A stretch of 59,957 bases of DNA from Phoronis australis. Taxonomy: Eukaryota; Phoronida; Phoronidae. The stretch lies in contig NMRA01000059.1 of NCBI GenBank assembly GCA_002633005.1, forward strand, positions 103,610-163,566, given 5' to 3'. Positions 11,533-26,500 of this stretch are shown piece after piece. Under the pieces are notes generated by a model. The model did not search any database. It had not been told where the DNA came from and worked only from the letters and a program-made list of their open reading frames with translations. The position numbers were made by a program, and so were the translations under genes. Position 1 is the stretch's first letter, and each line of letters begins with the position of its first letter.

Positions 11533-14500
11533 GTGAGACAAACACAACAGAGGCGGGCTTGATTTGTATGACATTTAAGGTATCCACTTTGTGATAGTTT
11601 CGGAATAATGTGATGAGTGTAGGGCTGCACCCGAAATAAATGAAAACCATGGTATAGCACTGTTGGTTCAGTTCAGCACTACAGATCTTTGTTTTCGGTT
11701 CGGTTTTGATAAGGGGCACCTTACGGCCAACCAACATGTATGTACTGTGTTCCATGAATGGGGTGAGTAGGTTGTCAGTCAAAGCTTTTGATTNNNNNNN
11801 NNNNNNNNNNNNNNNNNNNNNNNNNNNNNNNNNNNNNNNNNNNNNNNNNNNNNNNNNNNNNNNNNNNNNNNNNNNNNNNNNNNNNNNNNNNNNNNNNNNN
11901 NNNNNNNNNNNNNNNNNNNNNNNNNNNNNNNNNNNNNNNNNNNNNNNNNNNNNNNNNNNNNNNNNNNNNNNNNNNNNNNNNNNNNNNNNNNNNNNNNNNN
12001 AGGCATAGTCTTCTTGTAGTGCAAGGCATATATTGTGCAGGCCTCAGATAGGCATGGCCGTGTTGTGCAAGGTAGGTATGGTGCAGGCCTCAGATGGGTA
12101 TAGCCTTCTTGTGGTGCAAGGCGTATATTGTGCAGGCCTCAGATAGGCATAGCCTTCTTGTTGTGAAAGGCATATAGTGTGCAGGCCTCAGATAGGCATG
12201 GCCGTGTTGTGCAAGGTAGGTATGGTGCAGGCCTCAGATGGGTATAGCCTTCTTGTGACGCAAGGTGTATATGGTGCGGGCCTCAGATAGGCATAGCCTT
12301 CTTGTGACGCAAGGTGTATATGGTGCGGGCCTCAGATAGGCATAGCCTTCTTGTGGCCTTCCTTAGGCTGTTGGTTTCTCTGTACATTATCACATTTTAT
12401 TGCTGATGTTTTTCCCTTGTTGATCGTTCCAAACATTTCAACAGTCACCTCCTCTCTTAAGTGTGTTTTTCAATATGTTAATGCAAGTGTTATGATTTTT
12501 GTTCATAATCAGTGTATATGTTTTGCATTTTGAATTTCTTCTCTAAAAGCAATTGTTGTTTAACGAGTCAGTCTTGAGTGTAGTTCAATGTCTAGATGTT
12601 GTCCTCCTGTTGATCTGTTTTGTCTGTTTCTGTTACTGCGTCAAAGTCATTATTTTCAGAGAATGAATTTCTCTGAACTTTATGACATATTGTTTACAAA
12701 AGTGTGAGTATATTCTAACTTGTTTTTTGGACTGTTTTTACAATTAACCAGTAACATGAGTTTTTCTATTACCCATGTTTTTATTTTTGCTCGGTTCAGA
12801 GTTTGGTCTTTGACACTCAGGTTGATGACTCATGCTGTGTTGTTCCATTTACCAACTGTAGAAGGAATTTGAGTTATTTCCAACTTACTTTGGAAGAGAG
12901 ACATTCTTGTTGTTTCTGTGACCACTTTCAATTGGTGAAATTTAATACAAAACAGGAATAATACACAGAAATAATAGTAATAATACACGGAAATAATAAC
13001 AATGATACGCGGAAATATTAACAATGATACACGGAAATAACATGAGGTGAAACTGAACTAAATGTTTTATAGTAAACCTCATTTATTGTTACTCTAGGTA
13101 ACTAGTTTAGTGAGAATGCAATATTCAATTTTTTCCATCACGTGAAGTAGTTTCAAGCAACTTAGTTGTGAAAAACAACTGTATACAGTTGGGTCAAATG
13201 TGTGTGTTGATGATGTGCGAAACTTTGGCAATAGTGAAACATAACCCTTGACACCAACCAGGTTACTGACATCACCTTAGATGATAAATGCATAGTCCAG
13301 TTGAGCTAACACCAATTACCTCATAATCTATTGTAAAATTATGCCACCTGCCTGGTTGTCTTGGTTACAATGGCACAGGTGCAGGCACCTGTCACCAACG
13401 GTTTGCCTCACTGGTTTGGAATTTCCTGTATTCTTGGACTCTCCCTACCAACCACAAGTTGTGGGTTCAACAGATATGACCAACACACCAGTCGCATGTC
13501 ACATCTGGTTAGAATAGGCGCCTTTTGATGCAGGAGCAGCCCTCCAGATGGGGGGGTGTGGTCACATGACCACACCATGTGTGGAATGACATGTCACTTC
13601 AGCTTATTCATGTTTGGCATCAGTTCAGTTTTCACTGGGTATTCAGAATATAGACATCTTTAAAATGTTCAGTTATAGCCTGAGAGCCATTCTAGAGTTT
13701 TTTACACAAGTTAATGTTCCTAATTTACACAATTACAAAAAAAAACAAAAGACTGTTTCGTTTGTTGGTTATGTTGGTGTATCTCATGTTTACCAAAGAC
13801 ATGTAATGAAAGAGTTGTGTTAGTGACTTGTGACAGTCCTTTGGTGGTTACATTAAACGTAAAACAGTCTGCATGTAGTCATATGACTCACAACTAACAT
13901 TAACTTGCCTGGAGTTAATTTTCCACGTAAGGCAAAAAGCAAAGTTTGTTCTGGGCTCTACCCTGATTCACTTTAGTGATCTGCACTTGCCGGACTACAA
14001 ACACGCCCACCTACATGAATTTCTCCCAAGGTTTCATTATTTTTGAGAAGCTGCTCAAAGGTACGTAGATGAAGACAAGCAAGGTTTTAAAAATTGTGAA
14101 GTGCCAAGCAATAAATAATAAATACAAATCAAATTCATTTTTGCTCGTTGTGCATTTTCTCTTTTTTTTGAAAAAGTGAATAAGTAAAAAACACCACATC
14201 ACTGACTCGATTTTCAGAAAACAAGTGTCAAACTTAATTGTACATTTTGACTTAACGAGGACTCATTAGAGTACTGTTACCAAGAATTTTGTTTTTTCAA
14301 AACTGAGTGTGAAATGAAAAGTTGCACGCTGATTAGGAATGTGTAGTGAAGAACTAGGAATGAGAGTGTTAAGAGCAGTGTTCTTGTTTGATAATTAAAT
14401 TGGACATATCTTTGTCTGATTCATCTTAATGAAACAAGAATTTGTTACACATTAAACTTGTCTTTTAAAAACTAGTTTAAAAATTACTGGTAAAAGACTG

Positions 14501-17500
14501 GAAGTTTCTCTCTGTTTGTAAATGAAAACAAAAACATCAAGGTTATCTAATTTTGATTATGCTGGTAATTATGGCCAAATAATGCTGTGGTTACCATGTG
14601 TTAATGTCTAGTCTGATATCTTTGCAAGATGAGACACTGCTGGTGTGAAGGGTGACTCAGAAATGGGATTGAATTGTGGAAATGAGGAGATTAGCCAAGG
14701 TTGGGTCCAAACAAACCAGTTAGGCAGGATTAATTTGGCTTGGGATTTTTAGCCAGTCACTCAAATACAATTACTGTAGTCTGTACTTAAGGTCCTTGTG
14801 GTCTGCTGTAAGACAAAGTGTTGTGCCAGGTAAAGTGTACTTTGTAGTTCTCTGTGCCAAACAATACTTTGTAGTTCTCTGTGCCAAACAATACTTTGTT
14901 GATTCCCTTGTGTATTTGTGAACCATGTTGAACTATGCTGGTGCAGTTTATTTGTTTCTTAAAATAATAATATCTGTTTTAAAAACATCATCACACTTAT
15001 AACATTTTTCGATTCAATTAAATTTCCTAGGCAATTAAGAGATGAATGTCTTCTGTTGTAATATTCAATCCAACTTGAGCTCAATCTTAAGTTTTGTGAG
15101 TTTGTAAGATTTGCATTAAAAACATCTCATCAACTGACACACTCCTCACATATGTTGGTCTTTGTTGACTTTCACCTTCAAGGTCAGTTGGGACATACAG
15201 ATGGAAGCACTTGATTGGTTGCACATTTCTGCAGCAAAAATTGAATAAATAGGAACTTTGTGATTCAGTAATACAAACTTGAATGCCATCCATCTCTGAA
15301 GTACACTATGTAGGACATGATAGGCAAGTCTGTGCAGTCAAATATCCGCGAAGTCATTCAATTTAATTTAGTAAAATTACATGTTTTTATAAGCTGAATT
15401 TGAGTTTTGATTTTTTAACAATCTGTCATTGATCGGATCACATGACCATGTCTTTAGTGTGGTGTATTCATAGGATCACATGACCATGTCTTTAGTGTGG
15501 TGCATTCATTGGATCACATGACCATGTCTTTAGTGTGGTGCATTCATTTGATCACATGACCATGTCTTTAGTGTGGTGCATTCATTTGATCACATGACCA
15601 TGTCTTTAGTGTGATGCATTCATATGATCACATGCGACATCAGTAGCTTGACCAACTTGTTTGATATAAATATTCAAGATGAAATGTCAAAAACGATGTC
15701 ACTGTTTGCTTAGTTCTTACAATTCATGTTGGCTGAACCGTATTTGTGAAGCAGAGAATTGTGTTACCAGGCCCCTGAGTTGTCATTATAAGAGGAACCT
15801 GATCTTCACGAGTTTTAGACAGACTGAGACGAACAACCAATTTGGGGTACATTTTTGTTACACCAAGTTTTTATGACTGAGAAATTTAAAACAAAGACAT
15901 TGTTTAAACGTGATTCATCGATGTGCTTTGACCAACCAATCATGAACTGTAAAACTATTTGTTGCAGTTACGTCTGGCACAATTCCACTTGGTTACAGTG
16001 CACAGTCAATGATCCCAGTGCCATCTGTGGGCCAGGCTATAAAACAAGACAAGTCACATGCATAAGATATGGAGATGAGAGTTTAACAGCAGTGGATGAG
16101 TCTTTATGCTCTGATGGTATAATTGATGTTCTAAATATAGTTTAGCAAGCATTTTCAAAATGTCACAGAAAGTCCTTAAACTTTGGTTGAAATTAAACAA
16201 GTGTATATTTTCCAAAACGGAGACCAATAAGTTTGTCATAGAACTTCCAACTAAATTCATCAGGAAATTGTTTAAGCAGATTTAAAGTCGTTCTCAAATT
16301 TATTTTGACTAGGTCTGCTGAAGGCCATTTAAGTTCTCTGAATGATTATGAGCAGCAATGCCATGTCTGAACTAGACTTTGGAAATAAACTACTTGGTCT
16401 TAACAACACATTTTACCCTACTCAACAGCTGAACTTTTTATTTCAGTTAAAGCAATTAGTAAAAGTGCATGTGTGGTCGAGTGTCCTGTTGACTGTCAGT
16501 TAGGGGAGTGGACGCAATGGCAACTGTGTACAGAGAAGTGTGAGCAAATTAGGTAGGTAATGTGTCTTGTAATGTGTCATGCAATGGTCATGTAATGGTT
16601 ATGTTATGTGTCTTGTAATGTGTCATGCAATGGTCATGTAATGGTTATGTTATGTGTCTTGTAATGTGTCATGCAATGGTCATGTAATGGTTATGTTATG
16701 TGTCTTGTAATGTGTCATGCAATGGTCATGTAATGATTATGAAATGTGTCTTGTAATGTGTCATGCAATGGTCATGTAATGGTTATGTAATGTGTCATGT
16801 AATGGTCATGTCCTGATCTTGTAATGTGTCATGTAATGTGTCTTACAATGGTCATGTAATGTGTAATGTAATGGTCATGCAATGGTCATGTAATGTGTCA
16901 TTTAATGGTCGTAGTTATGGTCATCTCCCTTGTCTTAAATTAAGGAACTACCACAGACTACCTTTGCTACTGTGAAGCCTGCTTATTGTCATACCCTCAG
17001 TTTCAACGTAAATTTGTGATGATAAATGCAATATTCCATTCAGTGGGTTTCTACTTAGCGACGATCGTGACCTCACTTAAGTGCTGATAATGCTAAGTGG
17101 AAAGTCTCAGAGTGAAATGGCTAAACAGGACGTCTGATTTTTATGCTGGCATCGAGTACCGTTAAGGCAGATGAATTGATGAATTAGGCTGGTTTTTTGA
17201 TAGAAAATCAATTGTATAATAACTGTCTGGTAATTGGTAACAGCTAGTAAGAATCAATTTTTCTGAACATTATTAAAACATCCAGGGATATGACAATGAA
17301 TTATGACACTATAGGTTCTTTTACATGGCTCTAATGGTGTATGACATTAAGTGGANCACCACCACCAACACCGTCATCACCATCATCATCTTCATGCTTG
17401 GTACACTTTTACTTAACTGATTTCACCCAAATCGACTTTCATTACAGGCAGAGACCTCTTCTGGCGGAGCCACGACATGGTGGTAAAACCTGTCCAACCA

Positions 17501-20500
17501 TGACAGAATCAAGAGTGTGTAACTCTGAGGAGTGTTTTTGGTGGCACACTGGTATGTCTTGTCTATCTGCTCTCACTAGGTACACACTGGTATGTCTTGT
17601 CTGTCTATTCTGATTAGATTCACAAATAAATGGCACACTGGTATGTCTTGTCTGTCTACTCTCACAAGATACACAAATGAATGGCCATCAAGTGTATTCA
17701 ATGCTCTTATAACATTCGCCATTAAGTGGCTATCAGAGCCAATCCTACCAAGAAGTTTCACTTGTTGTTTTGTAATTATCTTCAGGCACGTGGTCACCAT
17801 GTAGCATGAACACGGCCAATGCCGAGTGTGGCATTGGGTCTAGGATTCGCTCAGTTTACTGCGTGAGTCAAGATGACCTTCAAGTGAGCGACGAGAGGTG
17901 TTCATCTACAAAGAGACCAGCCTCTTCTGAGGAGTGCACACGATTGTGTCCTGAGGACTGCCAGGTGTCCCCGTGGTCAGAGTGGTCAGAGTGCTCGGTC
18001 AGTTGTGGCTACCAAGGTGGCCATCAACTGAGGAATCGAAGGATTATAAGTGAGGAGAAGTGTGGTCTTGAAGCTATATGATGATGTCTAGTTCATGTTC
18101 ATGTAGCTATATGATGATGTCTAGTTCATGTTCATGTAGCTATATGATGATGTCTAGTTCATGTAGCTATATGATGATGTCTAGTTCATGTTCATGTAGC
18201 TATATGATGATGTCTAGTTCATGTTCATGTAGCTATATGATGATGTCTAGTTCATGTTCATGTAGCTATATGATGATGTCTAGTTGATGTTCATGTAGCT
18301 ATATGATGATGTCTAGTTCATGTTCACAACACTCTGATTTCAGTGTTGAAAAGGAGAACGTACATTGCTGAGTTTTAGGCTATTTTCTCACAATTCCTGT
18401 ATAACTAATTATTTAATGGTGTACTTAGACAATAGTGTTAAGTGACTCGCTTGTTCGTCTCACGTAACGTGTACTTGTATTATATGAAGAGAACTGCTAT
18501 CTTATGTTCCTATTCAGCTTTCAAATTGAGTTTCAACATGAGGTCGTGCATACTTTAGATAAATCAGTTGGCATCCTAAAGTATTGGGTTGTTGTTTGTG
18601 TATAAACCATACATGTAATCTTACTGCAGTTGGTTACAGAGAGGCAGGTATTTACATGTTTTATGTAATTGTGTGTTAATATGCACACACACACACGCAC
18701 ACGCACACATACGCACAGATACACACATGCTCAATCCATGCAGCAGTTTACTGGCTAAATCAAGAGGATCAGTCTTGAATAATAGCACTAATGTCAGTCC
18801 TTGTTTCAGATTCAACGATTGGTCAAAATTGCTTGCAGCATCACGACCTTAGTCAAACTCGACCGTGCAATAGGTTTAGTTGTCCTCAGTATCTGTGGCA
18901 AGTTGTTTCCTGGAGCCTGTGTTTGCCCTTTGAAAATAGGACACAAGAGTGTGGCCGTAACAATGGATATCAGACGAGGGATGTTTACTGTGAAGGTTGG
19001 TAGTTTTGATGTTGACCACCAGGTGAGGTACCATTTAGTTACTGTAACCTGAGATGCGTTTAAGACTTATTTTCATTTGTTTTATTTTACTATTGTTTGG
19101 TAATTATTTTTCTCAATAGTTTCGGGCAGACTTAGATGAAATGAGCAACCATGAGTGAGTTGTCCAGAAGGCCTGATACAGAGCTTGGTCTTCACCAAGG
19201 GATTTCCATTTTCTTATCAATTGTTTGTTGTTTTTCATTCAGATGTTATGTCATCTACTTTTTAATCAACATTTTAAACTGAACAAAGCCTTCAATGAGC
19301 AAAGCATTTTCATTGTAAATTGTGGGTCTGTCTCTCATTTCCTTCTGAGCTCAAAACTTCATTATTATGTAATTAACACTGGATCTGTGTTAGTCCCTCC
19401 TTTGATTGTCTTAATTAACCGCTGTGTTTATGTTGACACTATTATTGTTTACAGAGTATCCTATCAAGCAATCCTTGGCTCTGACTGACCGCTGTGCTGG
19501 CCAACCGAAGCCTGTCTCTTGGAGGTCATGTGACCTACCTTGTCCAATTAACTGTAAGATGACAGGCTGGAGTAAATGGTCCAAGTGCTCTACTACATGC
19601 GGAAGTCACAGCTTTAAATACAAGGCTCGCCGTGTCATTCACATGGCTATGCATGGTGGACGGTCTTGTCCATTACGAGTCAGGGACGATGGTGAGGCAT
19701 GACTTCAACATCATGGAGACATGGTGTTTTAGCAAAATGTTTATATTCTAATTTTAGATAAGTTTTAGTGGCAATTAGTTCAAGCTGAAATTGACATGTT
19801 AAAACTAGAATAAATGAAGTCTACTGCTGTAAATCTGGCCACATGGCTACATTCGGTCTATTGTGTAAATCTGGTCACATGGCTACAGTCGGTCTATTGT
19901 GTAGTTTTATTGGTTGTGTCTGTACGAAATTAGCTCTTTTTAAATTAAATCATTCTAAGTAAAATACCCTCACTAGGTACTGAGATTCGTCAGAGGAAGT
20001 GTCAAAACCTTCCCACATGCCCTTCGTTTAAGTGGGTCATCAACCGATGGAGCCACTGTGAGCCAGCAGAGGAGAATTGTGGGCATGGAAAGCAGACAAG
20101 AAATGTTTCCTGTCAAAGTGATATTGGACGAGTTGTAGCACATGGTATGTAAACAGGAGTGCAGTAAAGCTGAGTTGGAATGTGGATAGGTGGAGCTGAA
20201 GCAGCGTCATGTCCAAGTTGCATATTATATTTCCAAAATGTGTTTACATGTTCTCTCTCTCTTGTTTCCTTCCATTTTGAGAGTTTAGAGTAACACTGTT
20301 GTGTTGTTCACATGTTAACAGTTCAGTTTGTGACTTTGCTTTTCTTAGTTATCACATGTAACAATTTTTGAATTTGTTCAGTTAGTTTAGAACTTCGTGT
20401 CAGAGCTGACAACTGTTTCAGATTGACACATTCTTTGTAATTTTAGGGCAGTCACTTCATACACGACTGGTTTTGAGCATTTATTTCTCTTGGATATAAT

Positions 20501-23500
20501 AAGTTGGAAGCAAAAGTATGTTTGAAAAATTATTGACATATCTGAAGAGAGATCGGCATGATCCAATGTAGAAAAGTTGAGTGAATGACGAAAACGAGCG
20601 AAAGCGTATGTTATGTCTCGCCAACTTTAGCACTGAAAACGGGGCACATACAACATTAGCATGGATTAGAAATGAACAAGATGATAAGATTTGCTGGAAG
20701 CTTCTGAACGTGATCGGGTGGGCAGAAATTAAGATTGTCAACTGTAATACATGAGCTGAGCTTTTAATGTTGCTTTCATAGTTGAACACGATTTGAAATT
20801 GAAGTTTGTTGTTGTTTTGGGTGTCATGTCATCTTTTGATTGAAATTTAAATTTTTTGAAAAATTGTGGAAATTGTGTGAATTAATTTTTCACTTTCAAG
20901 ATAAAAGTCTTTAGTATGAAGGTTACATTATGCATAGAATGAGTTGGCTGCTCGTGGATGTGTTTGGCCTTATTGTGTCAATGTTGGCAAGGGATATTGT
21001 TGGAATGAACGCTGAGCCAAATTGTTTTGTTTTTTGTTTTCCAGAAATATGCCTCAACCATGGGCTTGGTTCTCCCAAAGCCAGTGAGAGAGCTTGCTTC
21101 AGATCATGTGATGGGGATTGTCCACTCACAGATTGGGGTAGCTGGAGTCCTTGTTCTCAGTCTTGTGGAGCGAAGGCTGGTCTGCGATTTAGACAGCGCA
21201 CGTTTAGAAACCAAAGTAAGATGTTTGGTTGTAGTAAAGTTTGTTGGTTGTGCTTCATTGAGATCCAGTTTGTTGGTTGTGCTTCATTGAGATCCAGTTT
21301 GTTGGTTGTGCTTCATTGAGATCCAGTTTGTTGGTTGTGCTTCATTGAGATCCAGTTTGTTGGTTGTGCTTCATTGAGATCCAGTTTTGGCAGAATAAGC
21401 TTATATGTTTTATAGCCCATCTTGTATTTGTATTTATTCATAAGCAGTTTTTGACGAGTAAGTTTGTTGTACTATTATAACCTTCAATCTTTTGATTTTG
21501 TGACTTGTACAACTGTTTTAGTGTCAGTTTCATTAAAATGATGCTAAAGATATTAACGTTTCTATGGCAACCCATTTCCAGGTGAATCCAAGTTTATCCA
21601 ATGTTCTAACGTGCGTGATGAGGATCTGGTTATAACAGAACCATGTGGCTTCAACAAATGTCCCAGGTACAGCTGGCTGGCAGGACCATGGACTAGTTGT
21701 GTGCCACGCGCTATCTCTTATAGCGCACGGGGTGAGTGTTGTACTGCCTAGTCACTAAGTTGTGTGTAGTGTTAACTTCAATACTTGGTTGGATATTGTG
21801 TTATGAATGCAGTGGCTGTGCTGTTAAGAGTTGAGTGTGGTGTTGACATTGTAATGGTTGTTGTGTTCAGACTGTTAAGGCAGGTGGATACATAAAAAAA
21901 TTTGACTGTTTTTTACATTATGTCTTCCTAATCTTTAATTCTTGATGCACAGTATAGTGAAGAAAAATAAAATCCTTCTGAAAAGTTGTTTTTTAATTAT
22001 ATTTGACCAAGCTTCAGTAAGTCATTTGGCCATGTGAAAGTTGGTGGTGAAATGGTGAACTCCTGTTCCGAGCCTGAGCCTGTTTGCCATCTGCAAAAAA
22101 ATTAAGTTGAGTACGGCACAAGTCCTAACGAAGCCATCGCTGCACTCCGCTTGAGGAGTCAGTGCAGAAATTGTGCGTGTGCAAGAGAAGTCGGAAAGGT
22201 GAAGTGTCTTGCAAGAGGACGCTGAGCGTCGACGTGGGTGGTGTTGCATGATTCGATGACTGCACGCATGTGCTGTGAAGACACAGCGCGCGTGAGACAT
22301 GCACAACTACATGCCGTCAGAGTAGAGTTGTTGGAGATAAACCGTGCTTCTGTGCTAGGAACGTGCCGTGGAGACACTAGGCTTAGGCTGCCAAACTCAG
22401 TGAATTTTTTAACTTGCTGCTGGCCGTAACCCTAAGAATTAAATAAATGACTCAGTGTTCAACATAACAAAATTTTTCTAGTGCATAGATTCAAACGTTT
22501 CCCTGAATTAAAACTCGTACGATTTTAAAGGAAAGCAATATAAGAAACTTTGGTAACTTGAGAGTCTCACCCAAGCGACACTATTTGTGCTGAAAGTGCT
22601 ATTTTCTTATCCCAAAGTCCATTCGATCAAAATGTTGGCGGTACAGGCACGTGAAAATTATGATGAAAGTAGCTCTTTATCCTCGTTGCCAATATTGTTG
22701 TGTAGACAGTAACGCGGCGATTTGATATAACACATATTGGTTGATGAAGAGACGGTAACTACATATAATATTGGAATACTAACAAATAGATCTGTGTAAT
22801 ATAGTTGGAGAGTCTTTTACCACTCTGAGTGGAGAGTTCAGATGAGTCGCATAAACAATCAACACATGGTTTTAATGATGTGTGGTCAGCACACCAGAAC
22901 AGCAGACAATAGATCAACGGTAAGCTCCACCCACGTAACAGCCATATTTGTTTTGGTCATCTTTTGTGCTTCACAAAGTGATGAAAACTACGCTGTAAAT
23001 AAACAGGTATGTCAAATTTTCTTAATATAAAGGAAATATCAGCTTTATTTCTAATACATTAACAAAAATTGGAACATAATGACTGCGCATTCTGAACGCA
23101 TTTTGACCTCAAGTGGCAATCGATGTCCGCTTAACTTCAAAGCCGTTTTTCTCGGCTCGTGATTTCACTGTAGTGACAAGATTCTCTGGCCTATTTTTCC
23201 GCAACACGTGATTCAATTTTTATGAAAGTTGCAAATTTGAAATCCTCTAGAACTGAAGTAAAATCGCGTGCCAGGGATTTTTGATACATGGACCAGATTT
23301 TTAGTTATTAGAAGGAAAGTGACCAAATGACAGAAAGTGGCGTATTTGCCACAACTCACACGCAAAAAATGTCACAAAATCAAGATCATAATGATTTTGT
23401 ACAAAAATTTGGTATGGATAAGTAGAATATTGCGTAAGGAAACAGTTGATGATAATGCCCGTGCATTTAGAAAAAAATTCGAGGTAAAATTGGATTTTTT

Positions 23501-26500
23501 GAAAATTAAAAAATACGATATTTAAAAGAAACGAAGTACTTCGATTTTTGTCACTTTCAGAGTCATTTCTAACTAGTTAAAACCCCCTTTATACATATTA
23601 TAGATTAGAACCTGGAGATTTGACCCGTGTATACACCCCCTTTAATGTATAACACTGGTATGACTGTGGTGGATGTTTTGTTCAGACTGTTAATGTATAA
23701 AACTGGTGAGACTGTGGAGGGTGTTGTGTTCAGACTGGATCGGATGTACTGTGAGCTCAATTAAACTTGAGCTAAGGAGCTAGAGACTTGACTCTAGGGT
23801 CTAGCAGTGTACCCAAGTGGGACTCGAACTGGTGAACTTGAGTAAGTGAAGTAGTCACTTATCCCACTAGGACAAACTGCCTCCTGCTGCTAAATGCACA
23901 ATGTGTGCCATGTTAGCACTGATGCTCCAAAGGTGGCGCTATATATCTCATTATGTAATACGTGTAACTATGACTAGGACATTATGTTCAATTAATAATA
24001 ATTAACCATAATGTAGATGATATTTCAAAATATGACCGACGTGTAGTTACAACAGTTAATATCTTGTGATACTCTTTAATTTGACTGTTATAGTGTACTT
24101 TTGCTGTAGATTTACGCTCGTGCGGTGAAGGGAAACAGACGCGTAACTTACTTTGTCAACGCAATGACGGACAGTTGGTGAGTGATGACTTCTGTGGGCA
24201 CAGAGTCACGGAACGAAAATGCAATGTACCATGTCCTGTGGACTGTCACGTTTCAGACTGGATGGAGGGAGTGTGCTCAAGGAAATGTGGACAAGGTTAG
24301 ACTTGATCTGTCATTCAGGAGTACTTTAGGGCCCTGTTGCTGGGGGGACTAGGGAATATTTAAGGGGTCTCTTGCTGGGGGGACTTGGGAATACTTAAGG
24401 GGTCTCTTGCTGGGGGGACTAGGGAATACTGTAGAGGGCTGTTGCTGGGGGACTAGGGAAAACTTTAGGGGCCTGTTGGTGGGGAGACTAGGGAATACTT
24501 TAGGGACTTGTTGCTGGGGGGACTGGTAGGAATCCAAAACCCCGACACTTGCTCTCTCTTGTGGAAAGTCTTTTTGTTCTAAATCATTATTGAAAACCTT
24601 TTAAATCAGCTGTTAACATGGTTGTTAAGACCAAGAAGCACGTGTAGTGTTTCTGGCATTACTTACTGGTGGTGTTGTTATATTATATTATATTATATTA
24701 TATTATATACTTTGTTGCTGTGTACTATGTCTTAGCTGTGCTGTATGTGGTGCATGTCCTGGTCACAAAGTAAATCTCTGGATTAGTCTTGTCAGTATTA
24801 TTGAAATTGTAATTATAATTCTTATTGTTAATTACAATTTTCATCTGATTATTGCTATTACTGTTACCATCTTGATAATTGTTATTGTTGGTATTATTAT
24901 TAGTATTATGATCATTAATACTATTACAGTCATTGTTATTATTGACATAAGTAATATTATTATTACTATTACTATCAACATTATTCTGATTATCTGTAGG
25001 GTTGAAGACATTCACGCGAAACATTCTAACTGCGGCTGAGAATGGTGGTCGGCCGTGTCCTGTCCTCAACAAAACAGAGCTCTGTAATGAGAGGCATTGT
25101 ACTGATCTATACTGGACTGTGTCACCGGTGAGTACTCATCTATACTGGACTGTGTCACCGGTGAGTACTGATCTATACTGGACTGTGTCACCGGTGAGTA
25201 CTGATCTATACTGGACTGTGTCACCGGTGAGTACATGACTCAACAGTAGAATTATTACACAGATTTGTCTTAACATGCTTGTGCTTGAAGCATATTCCCT
25301 GTTACTCAACACTTAAGATTTACTTCGTGAAGTTATTAATGCTAATAATCCTGCTCATTAGTCTCGTAAAGTGCCTAACCACTAGTCTCCATAACATATA
25401 ACTCTGTCTCTTGTTGTCAGTGGACCAAATGTAGAAAAACCTTTCCGCAATTTCCGTGTGGCTCAGGGACAAGGAAGCGGCATGTGCGATGCTCCACAGG
25501 TCGAGACGAGGATTGCAGAGATCGAGATCCGAAGCCTGCCACGTCAGAAGAATGTGACAAGCCGTGTCAAGGTTAGTTAAGTTACTGTTAACTAATTTTA
25601 CTTGATGTGAAATGATAGTATCGAGCCATGATGAGATCTACTATAGTTATGTTACTGTTAACTAATTTTACTTGATGTGAAATGATAGTATCGAGCCATG
25701 ATGAGATCTACTATAGTTATGTTACTGTTAACTAATTTTACTTGATGTGAAATGATAGTATCGAGCCATGATGAGATCTACTATAGTTATGTTACTGTTA
25801 ACTAATTTTACTTGATGTGAAATGATAGTATCGAGCCATGATGAGATCTACTATAGTTATGTTACTGTTAACTAATTTTACTTGATGTGAAATGATAGTA
25901 TCGAGCCATGATGAGATCTACTATAGTTATGTTACTGTTAACTAATTTTACTTGATGTGAAATGATAGTATCGAGCCATGATGAGATCTACTATAGTTAT
26001 GTTACTGTTAACTAATTTTACTTGATGTGAAATGATAGTATCGAGCCATGATGAGATCTACTATAGTTATGTTACTGTTAACTAATTTTACTTGATGTGA
26101 AATGATAGTATCGAGCCATNNNNNNNNNNNNNNNNNNNNNNNNNNNNNNNNNNNNNNNNNNNNNNNNNNNNNNNNNNNNNNNNNNNNNNNNNNNNNNNNN
26201 NNNNNNNNNNNNNNNNNNNNNNNNNNNNNNNNNNNNNNNNNNNNNNNNNNNNNNNNNNNNNNNNNNNNNNNNNNNNNNNNNNNNNNNNNNNNNNNNNNNN
26301 NNNNNNNNNNNNNNNNNNNNNNNNNNNNNNNNNNNNNNNNNNNNNNNNNNNNNNNNNNNNNNNNNNNNNNNNNNNNNNNNNNNNNNNNNNNNNNNNNNNN
26401 NNNNNNNNNNNNNNNNNNNNNNNNNNNNNNNNNNNNNNNNNNNNNNNNNNNNNNNNNNNNNNNNNNNNNNNNNNNNNNNNNNNNNNNNNNNNNNNNNNNN

